63,012 nt of DNA from Acidobacteriota bacterium (GTDB taxonomy: Bacteria > Acidobacteriota > Terriglobia > Bryobacterales > Bryobacteraceae): the NCBI GenBank assembly GCA_947470805.1, contig CANIVU010000047.1, positions 1-63,012 on the forward strand, written 5' to 3'. Positions 50,939 through 59,980 of the stretch are shown one piece after another. The first letter of the stretch is position 1. Each line of letters starts with the position of its first letter. The notes beneath the pieces are model-generated. The model had not been told where the DNA came from, searched no databases, and worked only from the letters and a program-made list of their open reading frames with translations. A program made the position numbers and the translations under genes.

Positions 50939-52297
50939 ATGCCAACCCGCCGCCAATTTCTGCAAAGAAGTGCCAACGGATTCCTCGGTGCCGCCGCCGG
51001 CGCGCTCTGGGCCGCCGATGGAAAACTCCCCGGCGCCCTCCTCCCGGGCGAGCCCCGCGCCAAGTCCGTCATCTACCTGTTCATGTGCGGCGGTGTCAGC
51101 CACATCGACACCTTCGACCCCAAGGACAACAAGTTCGCCGGCACCATGATGGATGCCATCGGCTTCGGCGATAACAACGCCGCCATGAAGCGCCCGGTCA
51201 TCCCGATCCTCCGCACCTACAAACAGTACGGAAAGTCCGGCATCCCCGTGTCGGACTGGTTTCCTCACGTCGGCGGCGTCATCGACGATGTGGCCGTCGT
51301 GCGGTCCATGTACTGCCACCAGACCAACCATTTCCCCGCCGTCATCGAGCACTCCACCGGTAAGCCGCTCCGCCAGTTCGAACACCCCAGCCTCGGCAGC
51401 TGGGTCACCTATGCCCTCGGCTCTGCCAACAAAAATCTCCCATCCTTCGTCAACATCGGCCGCCCCTCTTCGCCCGTTCAACTCACCGGCGGCTACCTGG
51501 GCGCGGCCCACTCCGCCACGCCATTCCAGCCTGGCGATACGCCCATCCCCAATCTCGTCCCCCCGGCCTCCTCCACCCGCGCCGCCCGCGAAAAGCAGAT
51601 GCAGGCCCTTCTCGATTGGAACCAGGAGTTCCGGGCCGACTACGCGCTCGACTCCGAAATCGGCGCCCGCCTCCAGGCCTACGAACTCGCCGGGAACCTC
51701 ATGCGGACCGCCCCGGCCATTGTCGATTTTGCCAACGAACCTACCCACGTTAAGGATCTCTACGGCATCGGCGCCAAAGAAACCGACGACTTCGGCCGCC
51801 AGCTCCTCCTCGCTCGCCGCCTGGTCGAAAACGGCGTCCGTTTCATCCAAATCTGCCACGCCGGCGGCGGCAACGGCTCCTGGGACGCTCACGGCGATAT
51901 GGCCACCCACGCCCCCTTATGCCGCGCGGTCGATAAGCCCATCGCCGGCCTGATCGCCGACCTCAAACAGCGGGGCCTCCTCGATTCCACCCTCGTCGTC
52001 TTCACCAGCGAGTTCGGCCGCACCCCCTGGTCCCAAAACACCACCGGCCGCGATCACAACGGCAAGGGCTTCTCCACCCTACTCGCCGGAGGAGGCGTAA
52101 AGGGCGGCATCGTCGAAGGCGCCACCGACGAAGTCGGCTACAAGGCCGTCGACCGTCCCCACTACATCAGCGACCTCCAGGCCACAATTCTCAACCAGAT
52201 GGGCCTGATCTACCAGAAGATGGATTTCCACGCCAACGGCCGCGCCTTCAAACTCATCGAAGAAGGCACCGGACCCATCCGCGCCATCCTCCGCTAA
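50939..52297 (+). CDS. DUF1501 family protein, Tat-exported
   Basis: A 452-residue protein with a Tat signal (TRRQFLQRSANGFLGAAAG). DUF1501 blocks: KSVIYLFMCGGVSHIDTFDP, GIPVSDWFPHVGGVIDDVAV, LGSWVTYALGSANKNLPSFV, ENGVRFIQICHAGGGNGSWD, TLVVFTSEFGRTPWSQNTTG and a late His in GRDHNGKGFSTLLAGGG. It belongs to the sulfatase/alkaline-phosphatase-like superfamily; reaction unproven. It follows its PSD1 partner by 5 bp and ends convergently with the next gene (4-bp overlap). A paralogue lies at 19.3 kb. Confidence 0.92.
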   Translation: MPTRRQFLQRSANGFLGAAAGALWAADGKLPGALLPGEPRAKSVIYLFMCGGVSHIDTFDPKDNKFAGTMMDAIGFGDNNAAMKRPVIPILRTYKQYGKSGIPVSDWFPHVGGVIDDVAVVRSMYCHQTNHFPAVIEHSTGKPLRQFEHPSLGSWVTYALGSANKNLPSFVNIGRPSSPVQLTGGYLGAAHSATPFQPGDTPIPNLVPPASSTRAAREKQMQALLDWNQEFRADYALDSEIGARLQAYELAGNLMRTAPAIVDFANEPTHVKDLYGIGAKETDDFGRQLLLARRLVENGVRFIQICHAGGGNGSWDAHGDMATHAPLCRAVDKPIAGLIADLKQRGLLDSTLVVFTSEFGRTPWSQNTTGRDHNGKGFSTLLAGGGVKGGIVEGATDEVGYKAVDRPHYISDLQATILNQMGLIYQKMDFHANGRAFKLIEEGTGPIRAILR

Positions 52298-53703
52298 CCC
52301 GAATAGCCAAACAGTTTGTCCGTCCGGATCTTCTCCGCCACCGGCGGCGGTACGAACTTCTGCCAACTGATATCCCCAGCCTTGATCCGGCTCAGGATCT
52401 CGGCCGGCATAATCGGCAGGTCCACCTTGTCGAATACCGGCAATGGATAGATCCGTTCGTTCTCCAGCAAGTGTTGGTAAAGGTGTTTCAGGTTCTGCGC
52501 CACCTCCAGGTGTTCAGCCGAGAGCGGCGAAGCCGTATTCGGATCCCACATCGGGTAGACGTACATCGCCGTATCCCCCTGCAGGAACATCGCCAGCGCT
52601 TCCAGAATCCCGCCCGCCAGGTCGGCATAATACTCTTCCTGGAAAATACTCCGCAGCGTACCCAGCCCCATCACATGGCCAATCGGCAACTTGGTGTACC
52701 GCCGCAAATACGCCGTCAGCCTGTGCGACGCCGAAAAGCTCGAGATCATCACCGGGTGTCCCAGCGCGCCCAGCATGTCCACGCGAGCCAGAAAATCCAC
52801 GTGGTCCAGTTGATCGGACGACATCAGATTCTTCAAGCTCATCTCCATCAGAACCACCATGCGGTGTTCGTCGATCTTCCTCTCGGCCACCATCCGTTCA
52901 CCCGCGCAGTACAGCATATCGAGAGTCACATTGGTCACCGGCCGGAAGCTCCCGCGCTGCAACAACACCGGCCGCCCGAACAGGATCTCCGCCGGTTCCA
53001 CCGCCTCGCCCGACGCCGTGAACACCGCCGCGTCAGTCAACCCCTGCGCCACCAACTGCAGGCTCATCAACCGGTTATCGACGCCCGCAAACGCCGGCCC
53101 CGAGAACTTGATCATGTCCACTTCCAACCGCACCCGGCTCAACCCGTCCATCAGCGTTGAAATCAGCTCTTCCGGCTGATCGTTCAAATAAAACGCCCCG
53201 TAGATCAGATTCACGCCCAGGATGCCAATCACTTCCTGCTCCCGCAGCGTCACCGGATCCAACAACCGGATATGAATCAGGATCTCCGATGGCGGCGCCT
53301 TCGGTTCGTTCTGAAAGCGAATTCCCAACCACCCGTGCCCGCTCCCGGGCTGTGACCGGCGGTTGGTCGCCACCGTATCGGCGAACGCAAAGAACTTCGT
53401 CGTCGCCCCGCGCGCCGCATCCAGCCGGTCCTGCAAGAGCGAGTATTCATGCGTCAACATGCTCTGCAGCCGCTGCCGGCTCACATACCGGTTCGACGGC
53501 CCGTAGATCGCGTCCGACACTACCATGTCGTACGCAGACATCGATTTCGCAACGGTTCCCGACGCCCGCCCGCTTCGGAAAAACCACGCCACCACTTCCT
53601 GCGCCGCACCGATCTCCGCGAACGCCCCGTAGGTCGTGGGGTCGTGGTTGAGCCGGGCGGCCTTCTGATGGGTGCTTACGGTGTCTAGATCCAAAATCGC
53701 CAT
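52294..53703 (-). CDS. Conserved protein of unknown function (starts MAILDLDTVSTHQKAAR)
   Basis: A 469-residue protein without a signal peptide, so probably cytoplasmic. The N-terminus reads MAILDLDTVSTHQKAARLN, then TYGAFAEIGAAQEVVAWFFR and SGTVAKSMSAYDMVVSDAIYG. Further on are LREQEVIGILGVNLIYGAFY and FLARVDMLGALGHPVMISSF. I recall long proteins with this opening in several phyla, sometimes auto-named nicotinate-nucleotide adenylyltransferase, but I see no H-x-G-H nucleotidyl-transfer motif, so I do not use that name. It is monocistronic and convergent with DUF1501. The intergenic region upstream contains TATAGG close to the start as a possible -10. Confidence 0.8.
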   Translation of the reverse strand: MAILDLDTVSTHQKAARLNHDPTTYGAFAEIGAAQEVVAWFFRSGRASGTVAKSMSAYDMVVSDAIYGPSNRYVSRQRLQSMLTHEYSLLQDRLDAARGATTKFFAFADTVATNRRSQPGSGHGWLGIRFQNEPKAPPSEILIHIRLLDPVTLREQEVIGILGVNLIYGAFYLNDQPEELISTLMDGLSRVRLEVDMIKFSGPAFAGVDNRLMSLQLVAQGLTDAAVFTASGEAVEPAEILFGRPVLLQRGSFRPVTNVTLDMLYCAGERMVAERKIDEHRMVVLMEMSLKNLMSSDQLDHVDFLARVDMLGALGHPVMISSFSASHRLTAYLRRYTKLPIGHVMGLGTLRSIFQEEYYADLAGGILEALAMFLQGDTAMYVYPMWDPNTASPLSAEHLEVAQNLKHLYQHLLENERIYPLPVFDKVDLPIMPAEILSRIKAGDISWQKFVPPPVAEKIRTDKLFGYSG

Positions 53704-53759
53704 TACCTATAGTGTCTATCGGCGGCGGCCGAAAGAAAACTTATGGCGATTTTCCTCAG

Positions 53760-54410
53760 TTAACTCCGAGTTCCCGATCCCCGCCGGCTGATCGCGAACA
53801 CCCCCGCCAACCCGGCCCCGATCAACAACATTGTCGCCGGCTCCGGCGTCTCCACCCCCGTCGGCGGCGGCGCCAGCGCGTAGCTGATCAACGTCTGCCG
53901 CTGCTGCCCCATGCCGTAGTCAAAGTTGTAAAGGATCGCCGCGTTCATCGAACTCCGCCCCAACGAACTCGCCACCAGCGAATTGGCCGCCACACCCAAC
54001 GCCGTCTCCGACGTCCCCAGCCGGATTACTCCCGTCCCCAACCCGTCCCCGCCGTCATGCACCACGTCCCACAGCGCCACCTGCAGCGCCGCCGCGTCAT
54101 CGTTCGATCGCACCAGCCCCGAGTACGTTTCAAGCAACCACGCCGCCCGTCCGCCATTCAAGTAAGTGTCCGGACTCCCCGTGCTGTTCTGATACGTGTT
54201 GAATCCAATGGTCGTGAATAAGTCAACGCAGTACGCAAGATACGAACTCCCGTCCCGCGTCACAAAGATCTCTGTCCCGTACTCAGACTGCGTTGGCCCG
54301 TTGGCGATAACCATCTGTACGTCCGGCCGCCCATACCCCACGCCGGTCAATTGGATCGACCCCGCCTGCAGCCCCAACGCCATCGCGAACATGCCAGCAA
54401 TCCATCTCAT
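53760..54410 (-). CDS. PEP-CTERM-anchored protein with possible Cys-Gln thioester domain
   Basis: The ATG at 54410 opens a signal peptide (MRWIAGMFAMALGLQAG); a longer frame to 54467 is less likely. The 216-residue protein ends with a PEP-CTERM signal: VETPEPATMLLIGAG, a hydrophobic helix, then SRRGSGTRS, which exosortase would recognise. The body has YLAYCVDLF (Cys61) and ALQVALWDVVHDGG (Gln110). This resembles the [YFL]-C-hydrophobic and hydrophobic-Q-x-hydrophobic motifs of thioester domains, and Cys61 is the only Cys in the protein. It may be a surface protein able to bind covalently to a target (inference). No exosortase gene is in the window. It lies 107 bp downstream of the hydrolase gene on the same strand. 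Confidence 0.8.
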   Translation of the reverse strand: MRWIAGMFAMALGLQAGSIQLTGVGYGRPDVQMVIANGPTQSEYGTEIFVTRDGSSYLAYCVDLFTTIGFNTYQNSTGSPDTYLNGGRAAWLLETYSGLVRSNDDAAALQVALWDVVHDGGDGLGTGVIRLGTSETALGVAANSLVASSLGRSSMNAAILYNFDYGMGQQRQTLISYALAPPPTGVETPEPATMLLIGAGLAGVFAISRRGSGTRS

Positions 54411-54411
54411 A

Positions 54412-54425
54412 CCCCAAGAATGGGG
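54412..54425 (-). promoter_or_regulatory. Small hairpin over the ribosome-binding region of the PEP-CTERM gene
   Basis: In messenger sense CCCCA, a 4-nt loop and TGGGG form a 5-bp stem ending one nucleotide before the ATG. The TGGGG strand is the only purine-rich stretch that could act as a ribosome site, so the stem would hide it. Confidence 0.3.
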
Positions 54426-54517
54426 CACGGCAACCGCCCCGCCCATACGCCAAATCAGTCGGTTCAAAGACTAACTTCGCGTACTACCCATGGAGTAATC
54501 TGAACCCAACGTAATGG

Positions 54518-56545
54518 TTACTGTAGCCACCCCGGCATCGTCCGCCGCAAATTCCAACCCTCCCCACGCAGCACCACATTCCCCTTCGGCCCCTCTCCCC
54601 GCAACATCGGCCGCCCATTCGGATGCGCCGGCGAAATCAGCGTTGCAGGCCGCGCGCCCATTAGCCGCAACATCTCCGGCAAGTCCGCCTTCGCCAGGAT
54701 CCCCGGCACCACCGTCTGGTCCAATCCCTCGTGAATCCGCGCCGCCACCACGTCCATGTAACTGACAATCGATCGCTCCACAGCCAACTCCGCCACCCGC
54801 GAATCCACCGCCGCCGCCACCATCGCCGCCGGCCCCACCGCTCCCTTCGCATACAAACGAACCGGTCCCCCCGTAACTCCTTCCAGATAACGAACCGCCA
54901 CCAGTAAGTCCGCCGCTTGCATCTCCACTAAGTTCCGGCCCAACAGAATTGCCCGCGCCGATAACTGATATCCCTGCCGGTACCCCGTCCGCGCCGGGGC
55001 CTTATAGCTCTCCCCCATTCCCCGCGGATCCACTGCCAGCACCGGCGTCCCCGCCGCCGCCAACTCCATCACATCCGCGTCCGCTCCCTTGCCAAACGAA
55101 CTCGCAAACACCACCCCGCGCCGTCCCGCCGCGCCATGATACAGCAACGCCGGAATCGCCAACCCTCCCTCCACCGTCAACTCCAACTTCTCCACCCGCA
55201 CCCCCTTCACCGTAACTTCTCCCAAACTCCGCACCGCCGGCCGCCCCGGCAACTCTCCCATCCCCACCGCCGCCCGCAACCCCGCCACCGTCAACTCCCC
55301 CCGCCCCGTCGCCAGCCACCGCGCATGCGCCAAATTCAAACTCTGTACCGTCTCTGTCCCGCCCGAAGTGGCCAACTGCCCCGTCGCCGTCGCATACAAC
55401 GCGCCCTCCTCCTCCGGCTGCACCGCCGGCTCCTTCCCCGCGCTCTCCTGCCCCTGCATCCACTTACTCAAAAAGCGATACGCCGCCTCCCGCCGCGGCT
55501 GCGACCACCCATGCGTATCGTCGTATTCAAAATAACCGGCCTTCTCCCCGCCACCCAACAAGTCAAACAACCGCTGATTCTGCTTATAAGTCGCCCGTGC
55601 CCCGGCAATCGGAAAAAAGTCCTGAATCGCAGTTGTCATCAAAAACGGCCGCGGCGCCAGCGCCAGCGCAAAATCGCCAAAGTCCAACCCCTGCGAAACA
55701 AACCCCGGAAACACCTGTTCGGCATCCTGCGGCCCCGGCCCGGACCATAACTCGCGCCAACGCGTCATGTAACAAGAGGAGACAATCGCCTCCAGCCGCG
55801 GCTCCACCACCGCCAAATACGCCGCCTGCGTCCCGCCCCCGGAATTCCCCGCCACCGCGATCCGCTTCGGATCAATCTCCGGCCGCGTCAGCAAATAGTC
55901 GAAAGCCCGTACGCCATCGTAAGTCTCATACCGCGCCATCGTGTGCCCGGTCAGCAACGCCTGCAGCCCCGCCATCGTATGCTCGCCCGTCCCAATCCCC
56001 ACCTTCGACTTCCCGCTGTCCACATCGAAATACTCGCTCCGCTCCCCCTGTCCCGGCGGATCAAACGCCAGCACCGCGAACCCCTGCTTCACAAACCCGA
56101 TAAAGGCGGACTGATACGTGGCCGACGCCTTCCCGTTCGCCGAATGTCCCGCTACTCCCAACACGGCTGGATACGGCCCCTTCCCCACCGTCGGCAGATA
56201 CAAATTGGCCGTCACCCGAAACCCCGGCTGGCTCTCGAAAATGACGTTCTCCACCCGGTACCCATCCCGAGCGAACCCTCCCGTCACCCGCGACTTCAAC
56301 GGCGATTTCTCCACCGGAAATCCGCCAATCGCCTCCACCATCGCCTTGCGCACAAACGCCTGCTGCGCCCGGATTCCCTCGGACGTTTCCAACGCCGCCA
56401 CCGCGCGCTCCCGCTTGTCCCAATGCCCCTCGGCCTGCTTCGTCAGCCACGCCTCAAACGCCGTGGCGTAGTCGCCCCCCACCGTCAACGCCGCCTGCGC
56501 CGGCAGCAACGCCGACAAACCAACCGCCAGAAATAGGATTCGCAT
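54518..56545 (-). CDS. Exported alpha/beta hydrolase, acetylxylan-esterase-like
   Basis: A 675-residue protein with a signal peptide (MRILFLAVGLSALLPAQA). A helical N-terminal region (HWDKRERAVAALETSEGIRA) leads into the hydrolase: FESQPGFRVTANLYLP, YPAVLGVAGHSANGKA, FAVLAFDPPGQGERSEYF, nucleophile Ser235 in AVAGNSGGGTQ, and His in YDDTHGWSQPRREAAYRFLSK. A second, weaker alpha/beta domain fills residues about 400-675. It resembles the gene at 60.1 kb in order and spacing of motifs. Predicted substrate: acetylated or otherwise esterified polysaccharide. The MFS gene upstream on the same strand ends 15 bp away, so they may be co-transcribed. Confidence 0.85.
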   Translation of the reverse strand: MRILFLAVGLSALLPAQAALTVGGDYATAFEAWLTKQAEGHWDKRERAVAALETSEGIRAQQAFVRKAMVEAIGGFPVEKSPLKSRVTGGFARDGYRVENVIFESQPGFRVTANLYLPTVGKGPYPAVLGVAGHSANGKASATYQSAFIGFVKQGFAVLAFDPPGQGERSEYFDVDSGKSKVGIGTGEHTMAGLQALLTGHTMARYETYDGVRAFDYLLTRPEIDPKRIAVAGNSGGGTQAAYLAVVEPRLEAIVSSCYMTRWRELWSGPGPQDAEQVFPGFVSQGLDFGDFALALAPRPFLMTTAIQDFFPIAGARATYKQNQRLFDLLGGGEKAGYFEYDDTHGWSQPRREAAYRFLSKWMQGQESAGKEPAVQPEEEGALYATATGQLATSGGTETVQSLNLAHARWLATGRGELTVAGLRAAVGMGELPGRPAVRSLGEVTVKGVRVEKLELTVEGGLAIPALLYHGAAGRRGVVFASSFGKGADADVMELAAAGTPVLAVDPRGMGESYKAPARTGYRQGYQLSARAILLGRNLVEMQAADLLVAVRYLEGVTGGPVRLYAKGAVGPAAMVAAAVDSRVAELAVERSIVSYMDVVAARIHEGLDQTVVPGILAKADLPEMLRLMGARPATLISPAHPNGRPMLRGEGPKGNVVLRGEGWNLRRTMPGWLQ

Positions 56546-56560
56546 GCTCCGCCCGTTGTA

Positions 56561-57784
56561 TCAAACTTCCGGCTCTTTCACTAGCCAAATGGCCACAATT
56601 CCCAATGCATAAATCCCCGCGCAAATCGTTCCCACCTGCGGGTAATCCCCGCCCAAAGCGCCAAACAGGACCCCCGCCCCCATCACGCCCACCGCCGTTG
56701 CGAACCGCCCGGAGTTATAAGCCAACCCGCTTCCCGTCGCCCGCACCGCCACCGGGAATAATTCCGGCAAATACAAAGCTAACCAACCAAAAAACAACGT
56801 CGCCACCAGCCCCTGCGCAAAGACAACGCCATGGAATCCCGGCCGCAACGGTGCCGTCAATTGGAACATCGCCATCGTCAAGGTAGACGCTCCCACACTA
56901 ATCAACAAGTAACTCCGCCGGCGTCCCATCCACCCCGCCAACTGCGCCCCCAGCAGGCTTCCCAACGCCGCCCCAATCGCCCACCAACCCTGCGTCGCGG
57001 CCTTGTATTCCGCGTTCGATGCCCCCGCCACTTTGTCCGCCCACGGGATCATCCATTTACTCGCCGCCCACGCCCCCACCATCGGAATCGAACTAATCAC
57101 AATCGCCGCCAGCGTCACCCGCACCAACCCCGGCGCGAACAGATCCCGCAACGGCGTCGGCTTCTTCTTCGCCACCCCGCGCGACTTGAGCCACGCCGGC
57201 GACTCCGGCAATCCCACCAATACCAACACACCCAACAACGCCGGCGCCCCCGAAAACTGGAAAATCCACCGCCACGAATCCGGCGTAATCGGCCACGCCC
57301 GCGCCACCTGCGACAGCAACAAAATCCCCGTGTTCAACCCCGCCGACATCACGCCCGACACCAGCGGCTTCGACGCGCCCGGCCAGCATTCCGCCACCAG
57401 CGCCATCCCGTTCGGCCACATCCCGCCCACGCCCAACCCCACCAAAAACCGCAGCACCAGCATCTGCTCCACCGTCTGCACCCACCCGCCCATCGCCGCG
57501 AAAATCGAATAAAACAGAATACTCAAGCCCATCGCCCGCGTCCGTCCAATCCGGTCGCCCAGGTTCCCCAACGCCACCCCACCCACCGCCGCCCCCAGCA
57601 TCAGCGCCGCCGTAAACCGCGCGAACCAATCCCCGCCCGCCGTCGCCGTGAACCCCGCGCCCAGCAGCCCTTTCGACACCGACAACGCCGCAATCGGCAT
57701 CAGCCCCAGCTCCACGCCGTCAAACAGCAGGCCCAGAAACGCCGCCCCCAACACCGCCCCGCGCGCCGTCCGATTCATTTCCAT
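56561..57784 (-). CDS. Major facilitator superfamily transporter
   Basis: A 407-residue inner-membrane protein with 12 hydrophobic segments. The MFS loop-2/3 motif is GNLGDRIGRTRAM (about 73-85) and the matching loop-8/9 is AGWMGRRRSYLL. RFLVGLGVGGMWPNGMALVAECWPG resembles the sugar and aromatic-acid/proton symporter subfamilies. Cargo unknown. It is followed by the exported hydrolase (15 bp), and it diverges from the oxidoreductase/DUF6807 operon across only 30 bp, hinting at a shared sugar-derived substrate. Confidence 0.9.
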   Translation of the reverse strand: MEMNRTARGAVLGAAFLGLLFDGVELGLMPIAALSVSKGLLGAGFTATAGGDWFARFTAALMLGAAVGGVALGNLGDRIGRTRAMGLSILFYSIFAAMGGWVQTVEQMLVLRFLVGLGVGGMWPNGMALVAECWPGASKPLVSGVMSAGLNTGILLLSQVARAWPITPDSWRWIFQFSGAPALLGVLVLVGLPESPAWLKSRGVAKKKPTPLRDLFAPGLVRVTLAAIVISSIPMVGAWAASKWMIPWADKVAGASNAEYKAATQGWWAIGAALGSLLGAQLAGWMGRRRSYLLISVGASTLTMAMFQLTAPLRPGFHGVVFAQGLVATLFFGWLALYLPELFPVAVRATGSGLAYNSGRFATAVGVMGAGVLFGALGGDYPQVGTICAGIYALGIVAIWLVKEPEV

Positions 57785-57814
57785 TCCAGCTAGTGTATAG
57801 TGACGCTTTCAGCC

Positions 57815-59086
57815 ATGAACAATCGACGCCTCTTCCTCGGCGCGGCCGGCGCCCTGGCCCTCACCCGCCACCTCTCCGCCGCCCCGTCCGATACCGTCCG
57901 CGTAGGCATGATCGGCCTCGGCGGCCGCGGCAACGCGCTCATGACCCAGGAGCTCTCCCGCGTCCCCGCCGCCCGCCTCACCCACCTCTGCGACGTCGAT
58001 CAAGCGCGCCTGGAAAAGGCCCAAACTACCGCCGAAAAAGCCGGCTACGGCAAGGTCCGCGGCACCGCCGATCTCCGCCGCGTCCTCGAAGATAAGGAGG
58101 TCGACGCCGTCATCATCGCCACCCCCGACCACTGGCACGCCCCCGCCACTCTCCTCGCCTGCGCCGCCGGCAAGGACGTCTACGTAGAAAAGCCCGTCTC
58201 CCACAACCTCCGCGAAGGCCGCCTCATGGTCGAATCGGCACGCAAATTCAACCGCGTCGTCCAGGCCGGCATGCAGTCCCGCAGCCGCCCCAGCACCATC
58301 CGCGCCATCGAAATCGCCCACTCCGCCCGCCTCGGCCGCGTACTCATGGCCAAGGCCTGGAACTCCCAACACCGCGCCGACATCGGCAAAAAATCGAACG
58401 GCCCCCTTCCGCCCGGCTTCGATTACGATACCTGGGTCGGCCCCGCCGAAATGGTCCCCTTCAACGAAAATCGCCATCACTACAAGTGGCACTGGAGTTG
58501 GAACTTCGGCACCGGCGACATGGGCAACGACGGTGCCCACCAGATCGATCAAGCCCGCTGGGCCCTCCAAGCCGATCTCCCCCTCCGCGTCAGCGGCGCC
58601 GGCGCCAAGTACTTCTTCGACGACGATCAGCGCACGCCCGACACCATGAACATGACCTTCGACTACGGCAAAAAAGGCCTCGTCTGGGAGATGCGCATCT
58701 GGCACGACTACGGCCTCGAAGGCATCGATAACGGCGTCGGCGTCTACGGCACCGAATCCTTCCTCCACATCGGCCGCTGGAATCGCAAATGGGGCTACCG
58801 CGTCTTCGACAAGGACGGCAAAATGGCCGAAGAATATCAGGACGCCGAACCGGACTTCCACATGCAAAACTTCATCGATTGCATCAAGTCCCGTAAACGT
58901 CCCAACTGCGACATCGAAATCGGCCACATCTCCAGCGCCCACTGCCACCTCGGCAACATCGTCCACCGCACCGGCCGCAATATTTCTTTCAATCCAGCCA
59001 ACGAATCCATCCCCAACGACGCCGAAGCCAACGCCCTCCTCCGCCGCAAATACCGCAACCACTGGGCCACCCCGAAAGGAGTCTGA
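57815..59086 (+). CDS. Tat-exported Gfo/Idh/MocA family oxidoreductase
   Basis: The ATG at 57815 gives the Tat signal NRRLFLGAAGALALTRHLSA directly; 423 residues. Rossmann domain VRVGMIGLGGRGNALMTQEL and LTHLCDVDQARLEKA, then TPDHWHAPATLLACAAGKDVYVEKPVSHN (E-K-P). The C-terminal domain has HHYKWHWSWNFGTGDMGNDG and AHQIDQARWALQADLPLRVS, close in layout to the protein at 39.5 kb. The stop overlaps the DUF6807 start by 1 bp (TGATG). Substrate probably a sugar or polyol; not determinable. TATAGT at 57796-57801 may be a -10 box. Confidence 0.9.
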   Translation: MNNRRLFLGAAGALALTRHLSAAPSDTVRVGMIGLGGRGNALMTQELSRVPAARLTHLCDVDQARLEKAQTTAEKAGYGKVRGTADLRRVLEDKEVDAVIIATPDHWHAPATLLACAAGKDVYVEKPVSHNLREGRLMVESARKFNRVVQAGMQSRSRPSTIRAIEIAHSARLGRVLMAKAWNSQHRADIGKKSNGPLPPGFDYDTWVGPAEMVPFNENRHHYKWHWSWNFGTGDMGNDGAHQIDQARWALQADLPLRVSGAGAKYFFDDDQRTPDTMNMTFDYGKKGLVWEMRIWHDYGLEGIDNGVGVYGTESFLHIGRWNRKWGYRVFDKDGKMAEEYQDAEPDFHMQNFIDCIKSRKRPNCDIEIGHISSAHCHLGNIVHRTGRNISFNPANESIPNDAEANALLRRKYRNHWATPKGV

Positions 59087-59970
59087 TGTTACTCCGCCGC
59101 CACTTACTCCTCGCCGCCGCCCTGCAGGGCCAAACGCCCAAAATCATCCCCCTCGGCGCCGCCGCGTCGTTCTACGTCGGTGACGAATGGGACAAGCCCT
59201 TTCTTTACCCCCTCCGCACCGTCAAGGGCCGCAATGTCTCCCGCCGCCATCCGCTCGAATCCCTCCCCGGCGAAAACACCGATCACGCGTGGCACCGAGG
59301 CCTTTGGTATGGTCACGGCATCGTCAACGGCCACGACTTCTGGCGCGAACTCGGCCGCGATAAAACCGCCCGCCTCGTCCTCGAAGGCCAGCCCCGCAAA
59401 TCCAAAAACGCCGTCGAAGCCTCCTTCGCCATGCGCCCCCCGCAAGGCCCCTCCATCGGCACCATCCGCCAGCGCTTCGTCATTATCGACGCCAAAGACA
59501 CCCGCCGCATCCACGCCACCATCCAAATCCAAGCCAACCAAAAGGTTCCCCTCACCTTCGGCGACACCGACGACGGCGGCTTCGGCTTCCGCCTCAGCGA
59601 TCACTTCCGCGAAGACCGCGGCGGCCGCCTCCGCAACTCCGAAGGCCTCGAAACCACCAAAAACGTCTGGGGCAAACCCGCCCGCTGGGTCGATTACGCC
59701 GCAACCATTGACGGCGCCCCCGCCGGTGTCTCCATCTTCGACCACCCCGCGAACCTCCGCCATCCCTCCCAATGGCACGCCCGCGGCTACAGCCTCTGCG
59801 CCGCCAACCCCTTCGCCTCCCGCAGTTTCAGCAAAAACAAAGGGCCCGACGGCGCCTACATCCTCCCCGCCGGCCAAACCCTGAAACTCCAATACGCCGT
59901 CGAAATCTACGAAGGCCTCCGTACCCCCGCCGAAATCGAAGCCGCCTACCGCGCCTGGGCTGCCCGTTAA
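59086..59970 (+). CDS. DUF6807 (PmoA-family) protein, exported
   Basis: A 294-residue protein with a signal peptide (MLLRRHLLLAAALQGQ). Its hallmark is ENTDHAWHRGLWYGHGIVNG (63-82), with the conserved D-H-x-x-H-R-G-x-W-x-x-H pattern. VPLTFGDTDDGGFGFRLSDH, AGVSIFDHPANLRHPSQWHA and the terminal EIYEGLRTPAEIEAAYRAWA follow. The family was named from a loose link to methane-oxidation genes, but in Acidobacteria and Planctomycetes it accompanies sugar-catabolic oxidoreductases, as here. Beta-sandwich fold expected; activity unknown. It is translationally coupled to the oxidoreductase gene. Confidence 0.85.
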   Translation: MLLRRHLLLAAALQGQTPKIIPLGAAASFYVGDEWDKPFLYPLRTVKGRNVSRRHPLESLPGENTDHAWHRGLWYGHGIVNGHDFWRELGRDKTARLVLEGQPRKSKNAVEASFAMRPPQGPSIGTIRQRFVIIDAKDTRRIHATIQIQANQKVPLTFGDTDDGGFGFRLSDHFREDRGGRLRNSEGLETTKNVWGKPARWVDYAATIDGAPAGVSIFDHPANLRHPSQWHARGYSLCAANPFASRSFSKNKGPDGAYILPAGQTLKLQYAVEIYEGLRTPAEIEAAYRAWAAR

Positions 59971-59980
59971 GTGTCACTGA

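Noticed and set aside
52294-53703. Naming the protein nicotinate-nucleotide adenylyltransferase
   Set aside because: No H-x-G-H or related nucleotidyl-transfer motif is visible; the name would rest on recalled automatic annotation only.
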